From NCBI RefSeq assembly GCF_009765995.1, contig NZ_LMUI01000042.1:1-64000 (forward strand): DNA of 64,000 nt, in the 5' to 3' direction. The DNA is from Methylocapsa sp. S129 (GTDB lineage Bacteria > Pseudomonadota > Alphaproteobacteria > Rhizobiales > Beijerinckiaceae). How positions within the stretch are numbered: the stretch's first letter is position 1; each line of letters starts with the position of its first letter. The notes beneath the pieces were generated by a model that ran no database searches, was not told where the DNA came from, and saw only the letters and a program-made list of their open reading frames with translations. The translations under genes were made by a program, and so were the position numbers. This document shows positions 9,518 through 18,428 of this stretch, piece by piece.

Positions 9518-10849
9518 TCATGCGACCGCGCGCATCTCGGGTTGAAGAATCTCCTCAAGTTCAAGAGCGGCGATTTCATGGCCCGCTTTCATGCAAGCGA
9601 TGGCCGCCTGGATTTGCAGATTTGTGTGGTTGGCCATCACCTGAAGGCGGAATCGAGCCGCGCCTTTGGGAACCGCCGGATATTCGACCATATTGGCCAC
9701 AAGGCCGAGGTCGATCAATTGCCGACTGACGAGACGAGCGGTCGCTTCGGTTCCCATCTTCACCGCGACGATCGCCGAGGGATCGCCGTAGACCTCAAGC
9801 CCCCTTTTTTTCAATCCGCTGCGCAGGGCGAGAATGTTCGCCATCAGCGACTGGCGCAGCTTGCGCCCTTCGGCGGAATCGACGATTTCGAAGGCTTTGA
9901 GCGCGACGGCGGCTTGAATAGGCGAGAGCGCGTTGGAGAACGTTCCCGGCGTCGAGAAATAGCGCAAATATTGCTGCACGCTGCGCGAGGGGCACGCGAC
10001 AAATCCGCCGTTGGAGGCGAAAGTCTTGGAAAAGCTGCCCATCACGATGTCGACCTTGCCGAGCATTTTCTGCATGCCGATATGGCCGCGGCCGTCCTCG
10101 CCAAGACAACCCAGATCATGGGCGACATCGACCATCAGCGTGGCGTTGAATTCGTGGCAGAGATCCTGCATCGCCATAATGTCAGGCGTATCCGAATCCA
10201 TGGAGAACAGGCCTTCGGTGACGACGAGAATGCCGTTTGTCGTGTCCTTGGCTCGAATTTGCGCCAGCCAGCGGCGCGCCGATTCAATCTCGAGATGGCG
10301 GAACAGGTAGACGTTCTTCGTCGCCGACGCCGCGCCGTCCTGTAGGCACGCGTGGGCCAGCGCATCCATCACGACATAGTCGCCTGAGCGCACCAGTCCC
10401 TTGATGACGCCCGCGCCAGCCGCGTAGCCAGTGGGATAGAGCACGACCCGCTCCATGCCCAGAAATTCCGAGATCTTCTTTTCGAGCGCGATCGAATGAC
10501 CGGTATTGCCCATGAAGGCCGCGGATCCGGCGCTGTGTACCCCGTACCGGTCGATCGCGGCATGCGCGGCTTCGCGAATGGCGGGATGGCCCGAAAGGCC
10601 GAGATAGTCCTGAGAACCGAAATTGACGCCCTCGGATGCGAGACCGGCGTCGTCGGCGACATCGCAAACCGCCCTGGGCCCCGTGTCGGTCGAACGGCCA
10701 TAGGGCCAGTAGCCCTCCCGGCGCCGCGCGTCTTGCCATTTATAGAAGCCGTCGACACGCGCGAGCAGATCAGCCCCCTCGACGACTCTGTACTCGCGCA
10801 GGCTGCCTTTCAAAGTTTCAGGCAGGGCGGCCAACTCAGACTTTAACAT
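9518..10849 (-). CDS. alpha-oxoamine synthase family PLP enzyme (AONS/KBL/SPT/CqsA-LqsA superfamily)
   Basis: This 443-residue enzyme belongs to the alpha-oxoamine synthases, which condense an amino acid with an acyl-CoA and release CO2. PLP lysine K275 is in GSFSKTFASNGG, and D241/H244 are in MVDVAHDLG. The substrate-loop region reads NFGSQDYLGLSGHP and FMGNTGHSIALEKK. It carries about 75 residues before the core, unlike BioF or KBL. The neighbours are sensor kinases and response regulators, not biotin or haem genes. A signal-making role like CqsA (Vibrio) or LqsA (Legionella) is therefore worth considering. It starts 44 bases after the receiver gene and is probably the last gene of that operon. 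Serine palmitoyltransferase-like activity is an alternative. Confidence 0.8.
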   Translation of the reverse strand: MLKSELAALPETLKGSLREYRVVEGADLLARVDGFYKWQDARRREGYWPYGRSTDTGPRAVCDVADDAGLASEGVNFGSQDYLGLSGHPAIREAAHAAIDRYGVHSAGSAAFMGNTGHSIALEKKISEFLGMERVVLYPTGYAAGAGVIKGLVRSGDYVVMDALAHACLQDGAASATKNVYLFRHLEIESARRWLAQIRAKDTTNGILVVTEGLFSMDSDTPDIMAMQDLCHEFNATLMVDVAHDLGCLGEDGRGHIGMQKMLGKVDIVMGSFSKTFASNGGFVACPSRSVQQYLRYFSTPGTFSNALSPIQAAVALKAFEIVDSAEGRKLRQSLMANILALRSGLKKRGLEVYGDPSAIVAVKMGTEATARLVSRQLIDLGLVANMVEYPAVPKGAARFRLQVMANHTNLQIQAAIACMKAGHEIAALELEEILQPEMRAVA

Positions 10850-10893
10850 TGTCCGATCCTTTTTTCCGTTTTCTTGCTCTTTCCGGGTCTCGT

Positions 10894-11268
10894 CTAGCCA
10901 ACCGCCTTGGGGAGCAGCCGTTCAATCTTTTCAAGCAGCCGTGGATAATCCACGGGCTTGGTGTCAAAGTCGGCGCAGCCGACTTCGGCGCTGCGTCTAC
11001 GGTCGCTTTCAAGCGCATGGGCGGTCAGCGCGATGATTGGTTTGGATGCCGATGTCGGGTCGGCTTTGATAATGAGCGTCGCCTGCCACCCGTCCATCGC
11101 CCCCAGAGCGACATCCATCAGAATGAGGTCCGGTTGTTCGTCGCGCGCCATTCGAACCCCTTCGGGTCCATCGACCGCGGCGACGACGCAGAAGCCGGAG
11201 CGCGACAGCCTTCGGCTCAACATGTCCCGGTTCAACTCGTTGTCTTCGACAAGAAGGATCTTGCGCAT
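10894..11268 (-). CDS. single-domain response regulator (CheY-like receiver)
   Basis: The 124-residue protein is one receiver domain and nothing else. E8/D9 form the acidic pocket, D52 in LMDVALG is the phosphoacceptor, and ALTAHA and KPVD complete the site. It resembles the detached receivers of hybrid kinases such as DivK. The ATG at 11268 lies 10 bases after the kinase stop codon, so the pair is cotranscribed and the receiver is the obvious phosphate acceptor of that kinase. With no output domain it should act by protein contact or relay. Confidence 0.9.
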   Translation of the reverse strand: MRKILLVEDNELNRDMLSRRLSRSGFCVVAAVDGPEGVRMARDEQPDLILMDVALGAMDGWQATLIIKADPTSASKPIIALTAHALESDRRRSAEVGCADFDTKPVDYPRLLEKIERLLPKAVG

Positions 11269-11278
11269 CGACTTATCC

Positions 11279-12703
11279 CTACGCCGCTTCAGCAAGGACA
11301 TTGTCGGCGGCCTCGCTGTGTGTTGCGCGGCCTTGAGGCAGGCGAATTGTAAATGTGGAGCCCTTCCCGAGCTCGCTGACGACGGTGAGAGCTCCTCCTA
11401 GCAATCGACAGAACCTGTCGCATAGCGGCAGTCCAAGGCCCGCCGAACCGTAGTTGCTCGCCGTCGCATCTTCGCGATTGACGAAAACCTCAAACAGCTT
11501 GGGAATGCTCTCGGCGGCGATCCCGACGCCGGTGTCGCGAACATCGATCGACAGCCAGCCTTCGCCGTCGTCGCCTTGACTTCGGCTTGTATCGATGACG
11601 ATCTCGATCGCTCCGTCTTTCGTGCAACGGACCGCATTCTCGATCAGTTCGTTGACTATTCTTTCAAGCTTGGCGGGGTCGGTCTCGGCATAACGGCGTT
11701 CTCCGACCAGGCGCGCCGAAACACGATTGCCGCCATTATTGTCGCTCCTGTTCCAGTGCGCCTCGAGCTGCGCCGCCAAATTCGCCATATCCACGGGCTC
11801 GCGGAATATTTCCATCTTGCCTGCTTCGATCTTCGACAGATCCAGGATCGCGTTCACGAGCGAAAGGAGGTTGCGCCCGGCGGCGCGGATTCGGCCCAGA
11901 TCTTCCAAAGACGTGGGATCGGCAACCGGGTCGGTGTCCTCGATGAGCATTTCGCTATAGCCGATCACCGCATTCAACGGCGTGCGCAATTCGTGGCTCA
12001 TGCTGTTGAGAAAGGCGGCTTTGGCGACGCCCGCGCGTTCCGCCTGCAGCGCCGCGGCGCGAAGCTGGGCGCTGGTTTCGAGATGCTTGTTGAGCTCGGC
12101 CTCGACCTCGGTCTGCGACGCGAGGATCTTGGTGTAGAACAGCGCCATCATCGCGACGTAAATCGACGCGCTGATGATCGAGATGACGCCAATTCCTTGC
12201 ATCTGCGAGAGGGGAATGGTGGTCGGAAAGCTGCCGCCGAGCAGGTAGAATTCCGAAAAACTTCCCAAGCTCACGCAAATCTGGAGCAGCAGAATGAAAC
12301 AATTGCGAACGCTGGCGCCCAGATAAAAGAACGCGAGCAACGGAACCGTCACCAGCCAGGGAAGGAAGGGAGACGACGCGCCGCCGTAGAAATAGCAGCC
12401 CCAAAGGATGGCGAAGAGAAGGTTCTGCACGGACAAGTAACTAAGCAGGACGTAACGGCCCGTGAATTTCAGCAGGAACGGAAACACCCAAAAGCCGGTG
12501 ATCGACAGCGCGAGAATAAGAAGCGTAGCGCCAGGATGCGGCTCCAGCCAAAAGAGATAGCCGGGGATCACGTTGCCAAGAATAGGCCCGAACAAATGAC
12601 TGATGAGAAACATGCGCGCCCGGGTGCGCATCTCCCGTTCTGCAAGGAGGCGCGCTGGAATAAACCAGTCGACGATGCGATCCGCGGAATCGATGAAAGA
12701 CAT
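11279..12703 (-). CDS. membrane sensor histidine kinase with six-helix N-terminal domain
   Basis: The 474-residue kinase has about six transmembrane helices (roughly 33-52, 59-77, 84-101, 116-130, 133-150, 169-190). A coiled linker and a HisKA domain with H237 in SMSHELRTPL follow, then an HATPase domain (N box ELIENAVRCTK, DTGVGIA, SAGLGLPL). In the loop after helix 3 it carries GGASSPF (107-113), close to the quinone-binding GGxxNPF motif of RegB/PrrB. It is clearly paralogous to the divergent kinase at 12991, including this motif. The order kinase, receiver, oxoamine synthase suggests one operon running leftwards. Confidence 0.9.
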   Translation of the reverse strand: MSFIDSADRIVDWFIPARLLAEREMRTRARMFLISHLFGPILGNVIPGYLFWLEPHPGATLLILALSITGFWVFPFLLKFTGRYVLLSYLSVQNLLFAILWGCYFYGGASSPFLPWLVTVPLLAFFYLGASVRNCFILLLQICVSLGSFSEFYLLGGSFPTTIPLSQMQGIGVISIISASIYVAMMALFYTKILASQTEVEAELNKHLETSAQLRAAALQAERAGVAKAAFLNSMSHELRTPLNAVIGYSEMLIEDTDPVADPTSLEDLGRIRAAGRNLLSLVNAILDLSKIEAGKMEIFREPVDMANLAAQLEAHWNRSDNNGGNRVSARLVGERRYAETDPAKLERIVNELIENAVRCTKDGAIEIVIDTSRSQGDDGEGWLSIDVRDTGVGIAAESIPKLFEVFVNREDATASNYGSAGLGLPLCDRFCRLLGGALTVVSELGKGSTFTIRLPQGRATHSEAADNVLAEAA

Positions 12704-12990
12704 GGGGTGACCTAGCGTTATGCGTGGCCATTATGAATTTCTCGAATTACTATCCCGCTAAGCAAAATGGTGAAGAAAGTAATACCGAGTTATCACACGA
12801 AAAAAGCCTAACAATATAATAAAAATGGCGAAACCACTCAGTAACCATTCATTCTGAAAGCGATAGGCAATCCGATATTCTGTCTGACAATTGCCATATC
12901 GAAATACAAAATTCACCGGCCGCGGTCAGGTTAGAATTTGAAATATCGTTCCGTTAGGGCGGAAAACTCGTTTCTTTAGGGCAAGCCGCA
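12704..12990. promoter_or_regulatory. AT-rich divergent promoter region between the two paralogous kinases
   Basis: The 287 bases between the divergent kinase starts are much more AT-rich than the surroundings, especially about 12740-12860, as expected for two back-to-back promoters. I could not single out convincing -35/-10 pairs or an operator palindrome. No ORF of note is present. Confidence 0.5.
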
Positions 12991-14418
12991 ATGCTGACTA
13001 TCGCGTTACGCTTCATCGATTGGTTCATCCCCGAACGCGCCAAGCGGACCCGATCGGATCTGGGCCGCGCTCGAACTTTTGTTTTCACCCATTTGGTCGG
13101 ACCGGTCACCGGCCAGTCGATCGCTGCGTTTTTGTTTCTGGCCGATCCAAGACCCGATTCCCATATCGTCGTGATCGCCCTGGGCATCGGCCTTTTTGCG
13201 GCCCTGCCGTTTCTTTTGAAGATGACCGGCAGTCTCCTCCTGGTCGCAATGATCTCCGTGGAAACGTTGATCGCGGTGACGCTGTTTGGCGCTTACTTCT
13301 ACGGCGGCGTGAGCTCCCCATTTCTGCCATGGCTGCTGATTGCGCTGCTCAACGGACTTTTCTATCTCAGCGATCGGCCCCTCAGCGTATTGGGAATTTT
13401 TGTCGCCAACTTCGCTGTCTTTCTGGCTTTCTGGTACGCGGCGGGTTCATTGCCGGACAGGGTGCCCATGGAGCGCATGTCGGTTGTCGGACTTGTCTCG
13501 GTGGCCAGCGCCACGCTCTATATGGCGTGGGTCGCGATCTATTACGGGCTTTTACTGGCCTCGGAATCCGCCTTGCAGCGCGAAGTGCTGCGTCACCGCA
13601 ATACGGCCGAACGCCTTCTGCACGCCAAGGACAAGGCCGAGAAGGCCAATAAGGACAAATCGATCTTTCTGGCGAAGATGAGTCACGAGCTGCGAACGCC
13701 GCTCAACGCCGTGATCGGCTATAGCGAAATTCTGCTCGAGGATTGCGAGCCTGCAACCAATCCCCAGCGACGCCAGGATCTTGGGAGGATCAACGCCGCC
13801 GGGAAACATTTGCTCTCCCTCGTCGCTGACGTGCTCGATATCTCGCAGATCGAGACGAGCGCGCTGCAACTCAATGTCGAGAGGTTCAGCCTGCCCAGAT
13901 TAATCGACGATGTGGCGGCGACATCGCAGGTGCTTCTGGCGCGAAACCACAATCAGCTCGTGCTTAGCGTTGATCCGGCTGTCGGCGTTATGGAGTCCGA
14001 CGAGACGAAAATGCGTCAGGCGATCTTGAATCTGATGAGCAACGCCGCGAAGTTCACCAATCGCGGCGTCGTGACTCTTTCGGCGCGGAGCTATCGCGCC
14101 GCGGGAGCGGATTGGATCGAAATCGCAGTCCGCGACACCGGGATCGGCATAAGCGCGCAAAACCTGAAAACGCTTTTCCAAGACTATCGTCAGATCGATG
14201 TCGCGTTGAATCGCGCCGGCGAGGGGACGGGGCTCGGTCTCGCTTTGACCCAGCGGCTGTGCGCGTTGATGGGCGGGGGCATATCGATCGACAGCGAGCT
14301 CGGGCACGGCGCTTGTTTCACGATCCGGGTTCCCGCAAGCCTGCCCGAGACGAATGCCGCGGCCTTCTATCGCGATTCCGAAAACGACGAATTGGAAGAG
14401 TTCGCTCTGTCCGCCTGA
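12991..14418 (+). CDS. membrane sensor histidine kinase, paralogue of the divergent kinase
   Basis: This 475-residue kinase shares the design of its divergent neighbour: an N-terminal DWFIPER segment, about six membrane helices between residues 30 and 190, and GGVSSPF at 105-111. HisKA follows with H232 in KMSHELRTPL, then an ATPase domain with an intact N box (LNLMSNAAKFT), DTGIGIS and GTGLGLAL. The similarity spans sensor and kinase halves, so the pair arose by gene duplication and probably senses the same class of signal. The gene is followed after 15 bases by the REC-GGDEF-EAL gene, its likely partner. Confidence 0.9.
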   Translation: MLTIALRFIDWFIPERAKRTRSDLGRARTFVFTHLVGPVTGQSIAAFLFLADPRPDSHIVVIALGIGLFAALPFLLKMTGSLLLVAMISVETLIAVTLFGAYFYGGVSSPFLPWLLIALLNGLFYLSDRPLSVLGIFVANFAVFLAFWYAAGSLPDRVPMERMSVVGLVSVASATLYMAWVAIYYGLLLASESALQREVLRHRNTAERLLHAKDKAEKANKDKSIFLAKMSHELRTPLNAVIGYSEILLEDCEPATNPQRRQDLGRINAAGKHLLSLVADVLDISQIETSALQLNVERFSLPRLIDDVAATSQVLLARNHNQLVLSVDPAVGVMESDETKMRQAILNLMSNAAKFTNRGVVTLSARSYRAAGADWIEIAVRDTGIGISAQNLKTLFQDYRQIDVALNRAGEGTGLGLALTQRLCALMGGGISIDSELGHGACFTIRVPASLPETNAAAFYRDSENDELEEFALSA

Positions 14419-14433
14419 GGAAAGAGACAATAA

Positions 14434-16392
14434 ATGAGCGCGCTATCGCTACTCTCGAATGCATCGCCTGGCGATTCTCGCGAGAGTGAAACCAAATCGA
14501 TCCCACGCCTTCTCATTGTAGACGACGTGGCCGACAATCGTATCGTGCTCGCAAGGCGTTTCCAGCGGCGCGGCTTTGAAATTGTCGAAGCCGAAGATGG
14601 TTTGAAGGCTCTTCAGGCGATAGAAGAGCAGACTTTCGATGTGGTGCTTCTCGATGCGATGATGCCAGGCCTTGACGGCGCGGAAGTGCTGCGCCGAATT
14701 CGCGCCACGCGCTCGGCGGCGGTTCTGCCTGTCATTATGGTCACGGCGAAGACGGAATCCGAGAATATTGTGGAATCGTTGCAACTCGGCGCCAACGATT
14801 ACATCACAAAGCCCGTCGATTTCGCTGTCGCATTGGCCCGCGTCACCAAGCAAATCGCGCATCGCCGCGCCGGGTTGGAATTATTGAGCGCGAACGATGC
14901 GCTAGGGAACGCCAAGAACCAGCTTGAAAGACGCGTTTCCGAGCGCAGCGCCCAATTGATCGAGGCCAATGCGACGATTCAAGAGGAAGTCGCGCGCAGG
15001 GTCGCGACCGAAGACAGGATCGCCTATCTGGCTCATCACGATACGCTGACGGGGTTGGCGAACCGGTTCCATTTCGAGTCGAGACTGCAATCGATCTCAA
15101 ACCGCGGGCGCGACGCCCAGGTCGGCTATGCCGTTTTGTTTATCGATCTGGATGGGTTCAAGAATGTCAACGACACGCTTGGCCATTCGGTCGGGGATGG
15201 GCTGCTGAAAGAAGTGGCGGCGCGTATCCACGGGACGCTCAGGCCCGAAGACTTCGTCGCACGGTTCGGCGGCGACGAATTCGCCATCCTTCATGTCTCT
15301 GTCGATGTCGAGGCCAGTTCGATCGCCCTTGCGCGAAGGCTGATCGAGGTCATCAGCGGATGCCATGTCGTCGACGGCCATCAGGTTTTCATTGGCGCCA
15401 GCATCGGAATCGCCTTGTCGGAGCGGGATCAAGTTGATCCGATCACGCTCATGAAGCGGGCCGATCTGGCGATGTACCGGGCCAAGGCGGGAGGCCGCGG
15501 ACAATATTGGCTCTTTCATCCCGATATGGATACGGTCGCCCAGGCGCGTCGGACGCTCGATCTTGCTTTGCGCGGCGCGCTGGCGCAGGGCGATTTCGAA
15601 CTGTTTTATCAGCCCATCGTGAATCTCAGCCAGCGACGGCTCTCGGGCTTTGAGGCTCTGCTGCGCTGGAGGCATCCGGAGCGGGGTCTGCTGTCGCCGG
15701 TCGAGTTTATTGACCTGGCCGAGGAAACCGGCTTGATCATTCCGATGGGCGAATGGGTCTTGCGCAAGGCTTGCGCGGAAGCGATGCGCTGGCCCGCCGA
15801 CCTCAAGGTCGCCGTCAATCTTTCCGCTATTCAGTTCCGCGACAAGAATCTGGTGGCTTTGGTCAAAGGCGCGCTGGATTCATCGGGTCTTCCCCCCGCG
15901 CGCCTCGAATTGGAAATCACCGAATCCGTCTTGATGGGGAATGATCCCAAGACCTTCGCCATGCTTAGCGATCTTCGTCAGTTAGGCGTTCGCATTTCGC
16001 TCGACGACTTTGGCACTGGTTACTCCGGCCTAGGTTATCTGCGTTCGATTCAGTTCGACAAGGTCAAGATCGACAAGTCCTTGATTCAGGAAATGGCGTT
16101 CAAAGAGGTCAGTCTCGCGATCGTACAAGCCGCCGTCAGCATAGGTGCGAGCCTCGGCCTCACAACGACGGGCGAGGGCGTTGAAACGGCGGAGCAATTG
16201 CGCGAACTGTCCGTTGAAGGTTGCACCGAGGTGCAAGGATTCCTGTTCGGCGTTCCGCAGCCTGCCGAGCAGGTGCCGGAGATGATCGCGCGCGTTTTGC
16301 GGATGCGCTACATGATCGGCACGGCGCCTTCAGAGGCTGAGCCTTCGTTCGGCGCCAACAATGGGCGCGCGGGCTATCAGGGCGCCCACTGA
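14434..16392 (+). CDS. response regulator with REC, GGDEF and EAL domains
   Basis: The 652-residue protein has a receiver domain (D74 in VLLDAMMPG, KPVD near 126) and a coiled linker at about 150-190. The GGDEF domain has an intact GGDEF motif at 279-283 and an RPED inhibitory site exactly five residues before it (270-273). The EAL domain is also intact (FEALLRW, a metal-site ITESV, DDFGTGYSGLGYL, and a late TGEGVET). Both cyclase and phosphodiesterase halves look active, so phosphorylation may switch the balance of c-di-GMP. It follows the second kinase by 15 bases and is almost certainly its output. Confidence 0.92.
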   Translation: MSALSLLSNASPGDSRESETKSIPRLLIVDDVADNRIVLARRFQRRGFEIVEAEDGLKALQAIEEQTFDVVLLDAMMPGLDGAEVLRRIRATRSAAVLPVIMVTAKTESENIVESLQLGANDYITKPVDFAVALARVTKQIAHRRAGLELLSANDALGNAKNQLERRVSERSAQLIEANATIQEEVARRVATEDRIAYLAHHDTLTGLANRFHFESRLQSISNRGRDAQVGYAVLFIDLDGFKNVNDTLGHSVGDGLLKEVAARIHGTLRPEDFVARFGGDEFAILHVSVDVEASSIALARRLIEVISGCHVVDGHQVFIGASIGIALSERDQVDPITLMKRADLAMYRAKAGGRGQYWLFHPDMDTVAQARRTLDLALRGALAQGDFELFYQPIVNLSQRRLSGFEALLRWRHPERGLLSPVEFIDLAEETGLIIPMGEWVLRKACAEAMRWPADLKVAVNLSAIQFRDKNLVALVKGALDSSGLPPARLELEITESVLMGNDPKTFAMLSDLRQLGVRISLDDFGTGYSGLGYLRSIQFDKVKIDKSLIQEMAFKEVSLAIVQAAVSIGASLGLTTTGEGVETAEQLRELSVEGCTEVQGFLFGVPQPAEQVPEMIARVLRMRYMIGTAPSEAEPSFGANNGRAGYQGAH

Positions 16393-16592
16393 CGAGATCT
16401 GGGCGTTTGGCGCGTTCCAATGTTGCGCACGGGCGCCACAATCTGACGCGCCGGTCAGGCTGGCTCGCTCTTCAACCCTATTATTGTAACACGAACGTCC
16501 GCGGACACGCCCGCATTAACCAACAATTATTCATCTTGGGAGAAATTGGCCATGAACGAAACGTTCTAAACAAATGATTTACAGGAACCGTC

Positions 16593-17396
16593 ATGCGCTT
16601 GAAATCTACCCTGGGCGTCGGTTTCTTGGCGATGACCATCGGCCGGTCGGCGCTAGCGGCGGATTTGCCGAACTGGGAGTCGCCGCCGCCGCCGCCAGCG
16701 CCTGCGTCGTTTACCTGGACCGGCGCCTATTTTGGCGTTGACGCGGGCTATAGCTGGGCCAGCGCGACGGGCGGCTACAGCATCTCTTCCGCGACGCTGA
16801 GCGGGCTTCCACCGATCATTCCCACTGTCGACGCTTCCGGCTCGCAGCCTTTGGGTCTCCGGGGCAGTCTGGTTGGCGCCGAGCTTGGCTACAATTGGCA
16901 AGCGTCGGACTTGTTCGTCGTCGGCGTCGAAGGCGACGCCGACTGGAGTGGGCTGTCGGGGTCCATGACCAATGGCGGCGCCATTCCGGTCGTGGGCGGC
17001 GTCTATAGCATCGCGCAGGAATTCAAAACGGACTGGTACGGCTCCCTGCGCGGGAGGGTCGGCCTCACCCCAGTCGATCGGCTGATGATTTTTGCGACCG
17101 GAGGCGTCGCCTTCACGCACATCAATTATGCGAGCGTCTTTACCGACACTTTCGACGAAAATGAAAATGTTTCGATCAAGGCGATCAAGACCGGCTGGGT
17201 CCTCGGGGCGGGCGTCGAATATGCGTTGAACGCGAACTGGTCGACGAAAATAGAATATCTCCGCTCGCAATTTTCGGCATCGAGCGGGACGGGATCAGGC
17301 CTTTTAACCGACGGCACGACCGCGACAATCGCCCATTCGACGGGCGCCCTGGGCGTCAACACCGTCCGCGTCGGCTTGAACTATCAATTCCGCTGA
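16593..17396 (+). CDS. outer-membrane beta-barrel protein (Omp25/Omp31-like)
   Basis: The 267-residue product starts with a signal peptide that is probably cleaved near residue 22 (SALAADLP). A proline run is followed by the rhizobial porin-family opening FTWTGAYFGVDAGYSW. It ends in phenylalanine-arginine after a GLNYQFR strand, typical of small eight-strand barrels. Alternating aromatic strands (RVGLTPVDRLMIFATGGVAF) support this. The protein should sit in the outer membrane as a structural or surface protein. It stands alone between the signalling island and a convergent methyltransferase gene. Confidence 0.88.
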   Translation: MRLKSTLGVGFLAMTIGRSALAADLPNWESPPPPPAPASFTWTGAYFGVDAGYSWASATGGYSISSATLSGLPPIIPTVDASGSQPLGLRGSLVGAELGYNWQASDLFVVGVEGDADWSGLSGSMTNGGAIPVVGGVYSIAQEFKTDWYGSLRGRVGLTPVDRLMIFATGGVAFTHINYASVFTDTFDENENVSIKAIKTGWVLGAGVEYALNANWSTKIEYLRSQFSASSGTGSGLLTDGTTATIAHSTGALGVNTVRVGLNYQFR

Positions 17397-17499
17397 TGCG
17401 CGGCGCATTGCGATCCGGTCGGCGGCAAATCATCCTTGCGGATAATGTCTTAGCCGAATGGGACCCGGATCTTGGAAGTCTCGCGATCCAAATCGCCCT

Positions 17500-18207
17500 T
17501 TACGCCGCCAGCGCCACGCGTTCAGCCGACAGCGGCTGAATCAGAAAATACGCCGATCGCCAACCGACTTGCATATAGGCGAGGCTCAGTAGCGAAAGGC
17601 CGAGGGATTTGCGCGGCAGCCGCCGGACAGCGATTACCTGCAGGCCGTGACCGGCGGCCAGTTTCTCAATCCGTTTCCGGAACCAGATCGGGAATTGCAC
17701 GAGGAGGCGGCCATCGCTTGTGAGGTGCTCTTTCACCCCGGTGAAGAGCAGGGGAAGATAGCGCACGGAAGTGGCGAACTGCGCCTCCTCGCTCTTGAAG
17801 TCGGCCGCGATGTAGGGCGGATTGGCGAGGATGAGGTCGAACTTACCCTCGACCCGCGAGAACATGTCGCTCTGCAAAGCCGTGACATTGCGAAGTCCGA
17901 GCCGCCGGCAGTTTTCCTCGGTGTTCCTGACTGCCGCCGCGCTGATGTCGACGGCGATGACTTCGTGGGCCTTGGGCGCGCAGAATGCGCCGCATACGCC
18001 GCTGCCGCAGCCGAGGTCCAAAACTCTATCGCCATCCTGGCAATATTCGGCGCAAGCCGGCTCGTTTTCGAGAGGCTTGTAGACGCCGGGAAATATGACC
18101 AGCCGCTTGCCCTCAAGCGTTATCGAAGGCCAAAGCCTGTTGAGGGCCTTAACGTACAAATACCAGACGCTCATCACCGAGCGCTTGAAAAACGACCAGG
18201 CGTGCAT
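17500..18207 (-). CDS. class I SAM-dependent methyltransferase with NPPY motif
   Basis: This 235-residue protein has the SAM-binding DLGCGSGVCG motif and an ILANPPYIAADF segment, the signature of N-methyltransferases acting on planar amide or amine groups (HemK/PrmC, RlmG and relatives). The N-terminus lacks the helical domain of PrmC, so the target may be another protein glutamine, an rRNA base or a small molecule. I chose ATG 18207, which has GGAGAT six bases upstream, over a TTG six codons earlier. Confidence 0.75.
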   Translation of the reverse strand: MHAWSFFKRSVMSVWYLYVKALNRLWPSITLEGKRLVIFPGVYKPLENEPACAEYCQDGDRVLDLGCGSGVCGAFCAPKAHEVIAVDISAAAVRNTEENCRRLGLRNVTALQSDMFSRVEGKFDLILANPPYIAADFKSEEAQFATSVRYLPLLFTGVKEHLTSDGRLLVQFPIWFRKRIEKLAAGHGLQVIAVRRLPRKSLGLSLLSLAYMQVGWRSAYFLIQPLSAERVALAA

Positions 18208-18428
18208 CGCGGCATCTCCATGCAAATATCCGCCGATCTACACATCAGGTGATTAAGAATCTGTGCGCGGCGATGCACCAGCGGGTTGGTTGCTAGGGAA
18301 AATACTTAACGCGCCAACAATTGGGGGCGGAGCGGCACGAGGGACAGCCGCCATCCTTGCGTCCGTCCGGGAACCGTCGCTGCGGGCGGGGCTCGGTCCC
18401 GGCGACGGCCGGGCCCGCAACGAGCGCC

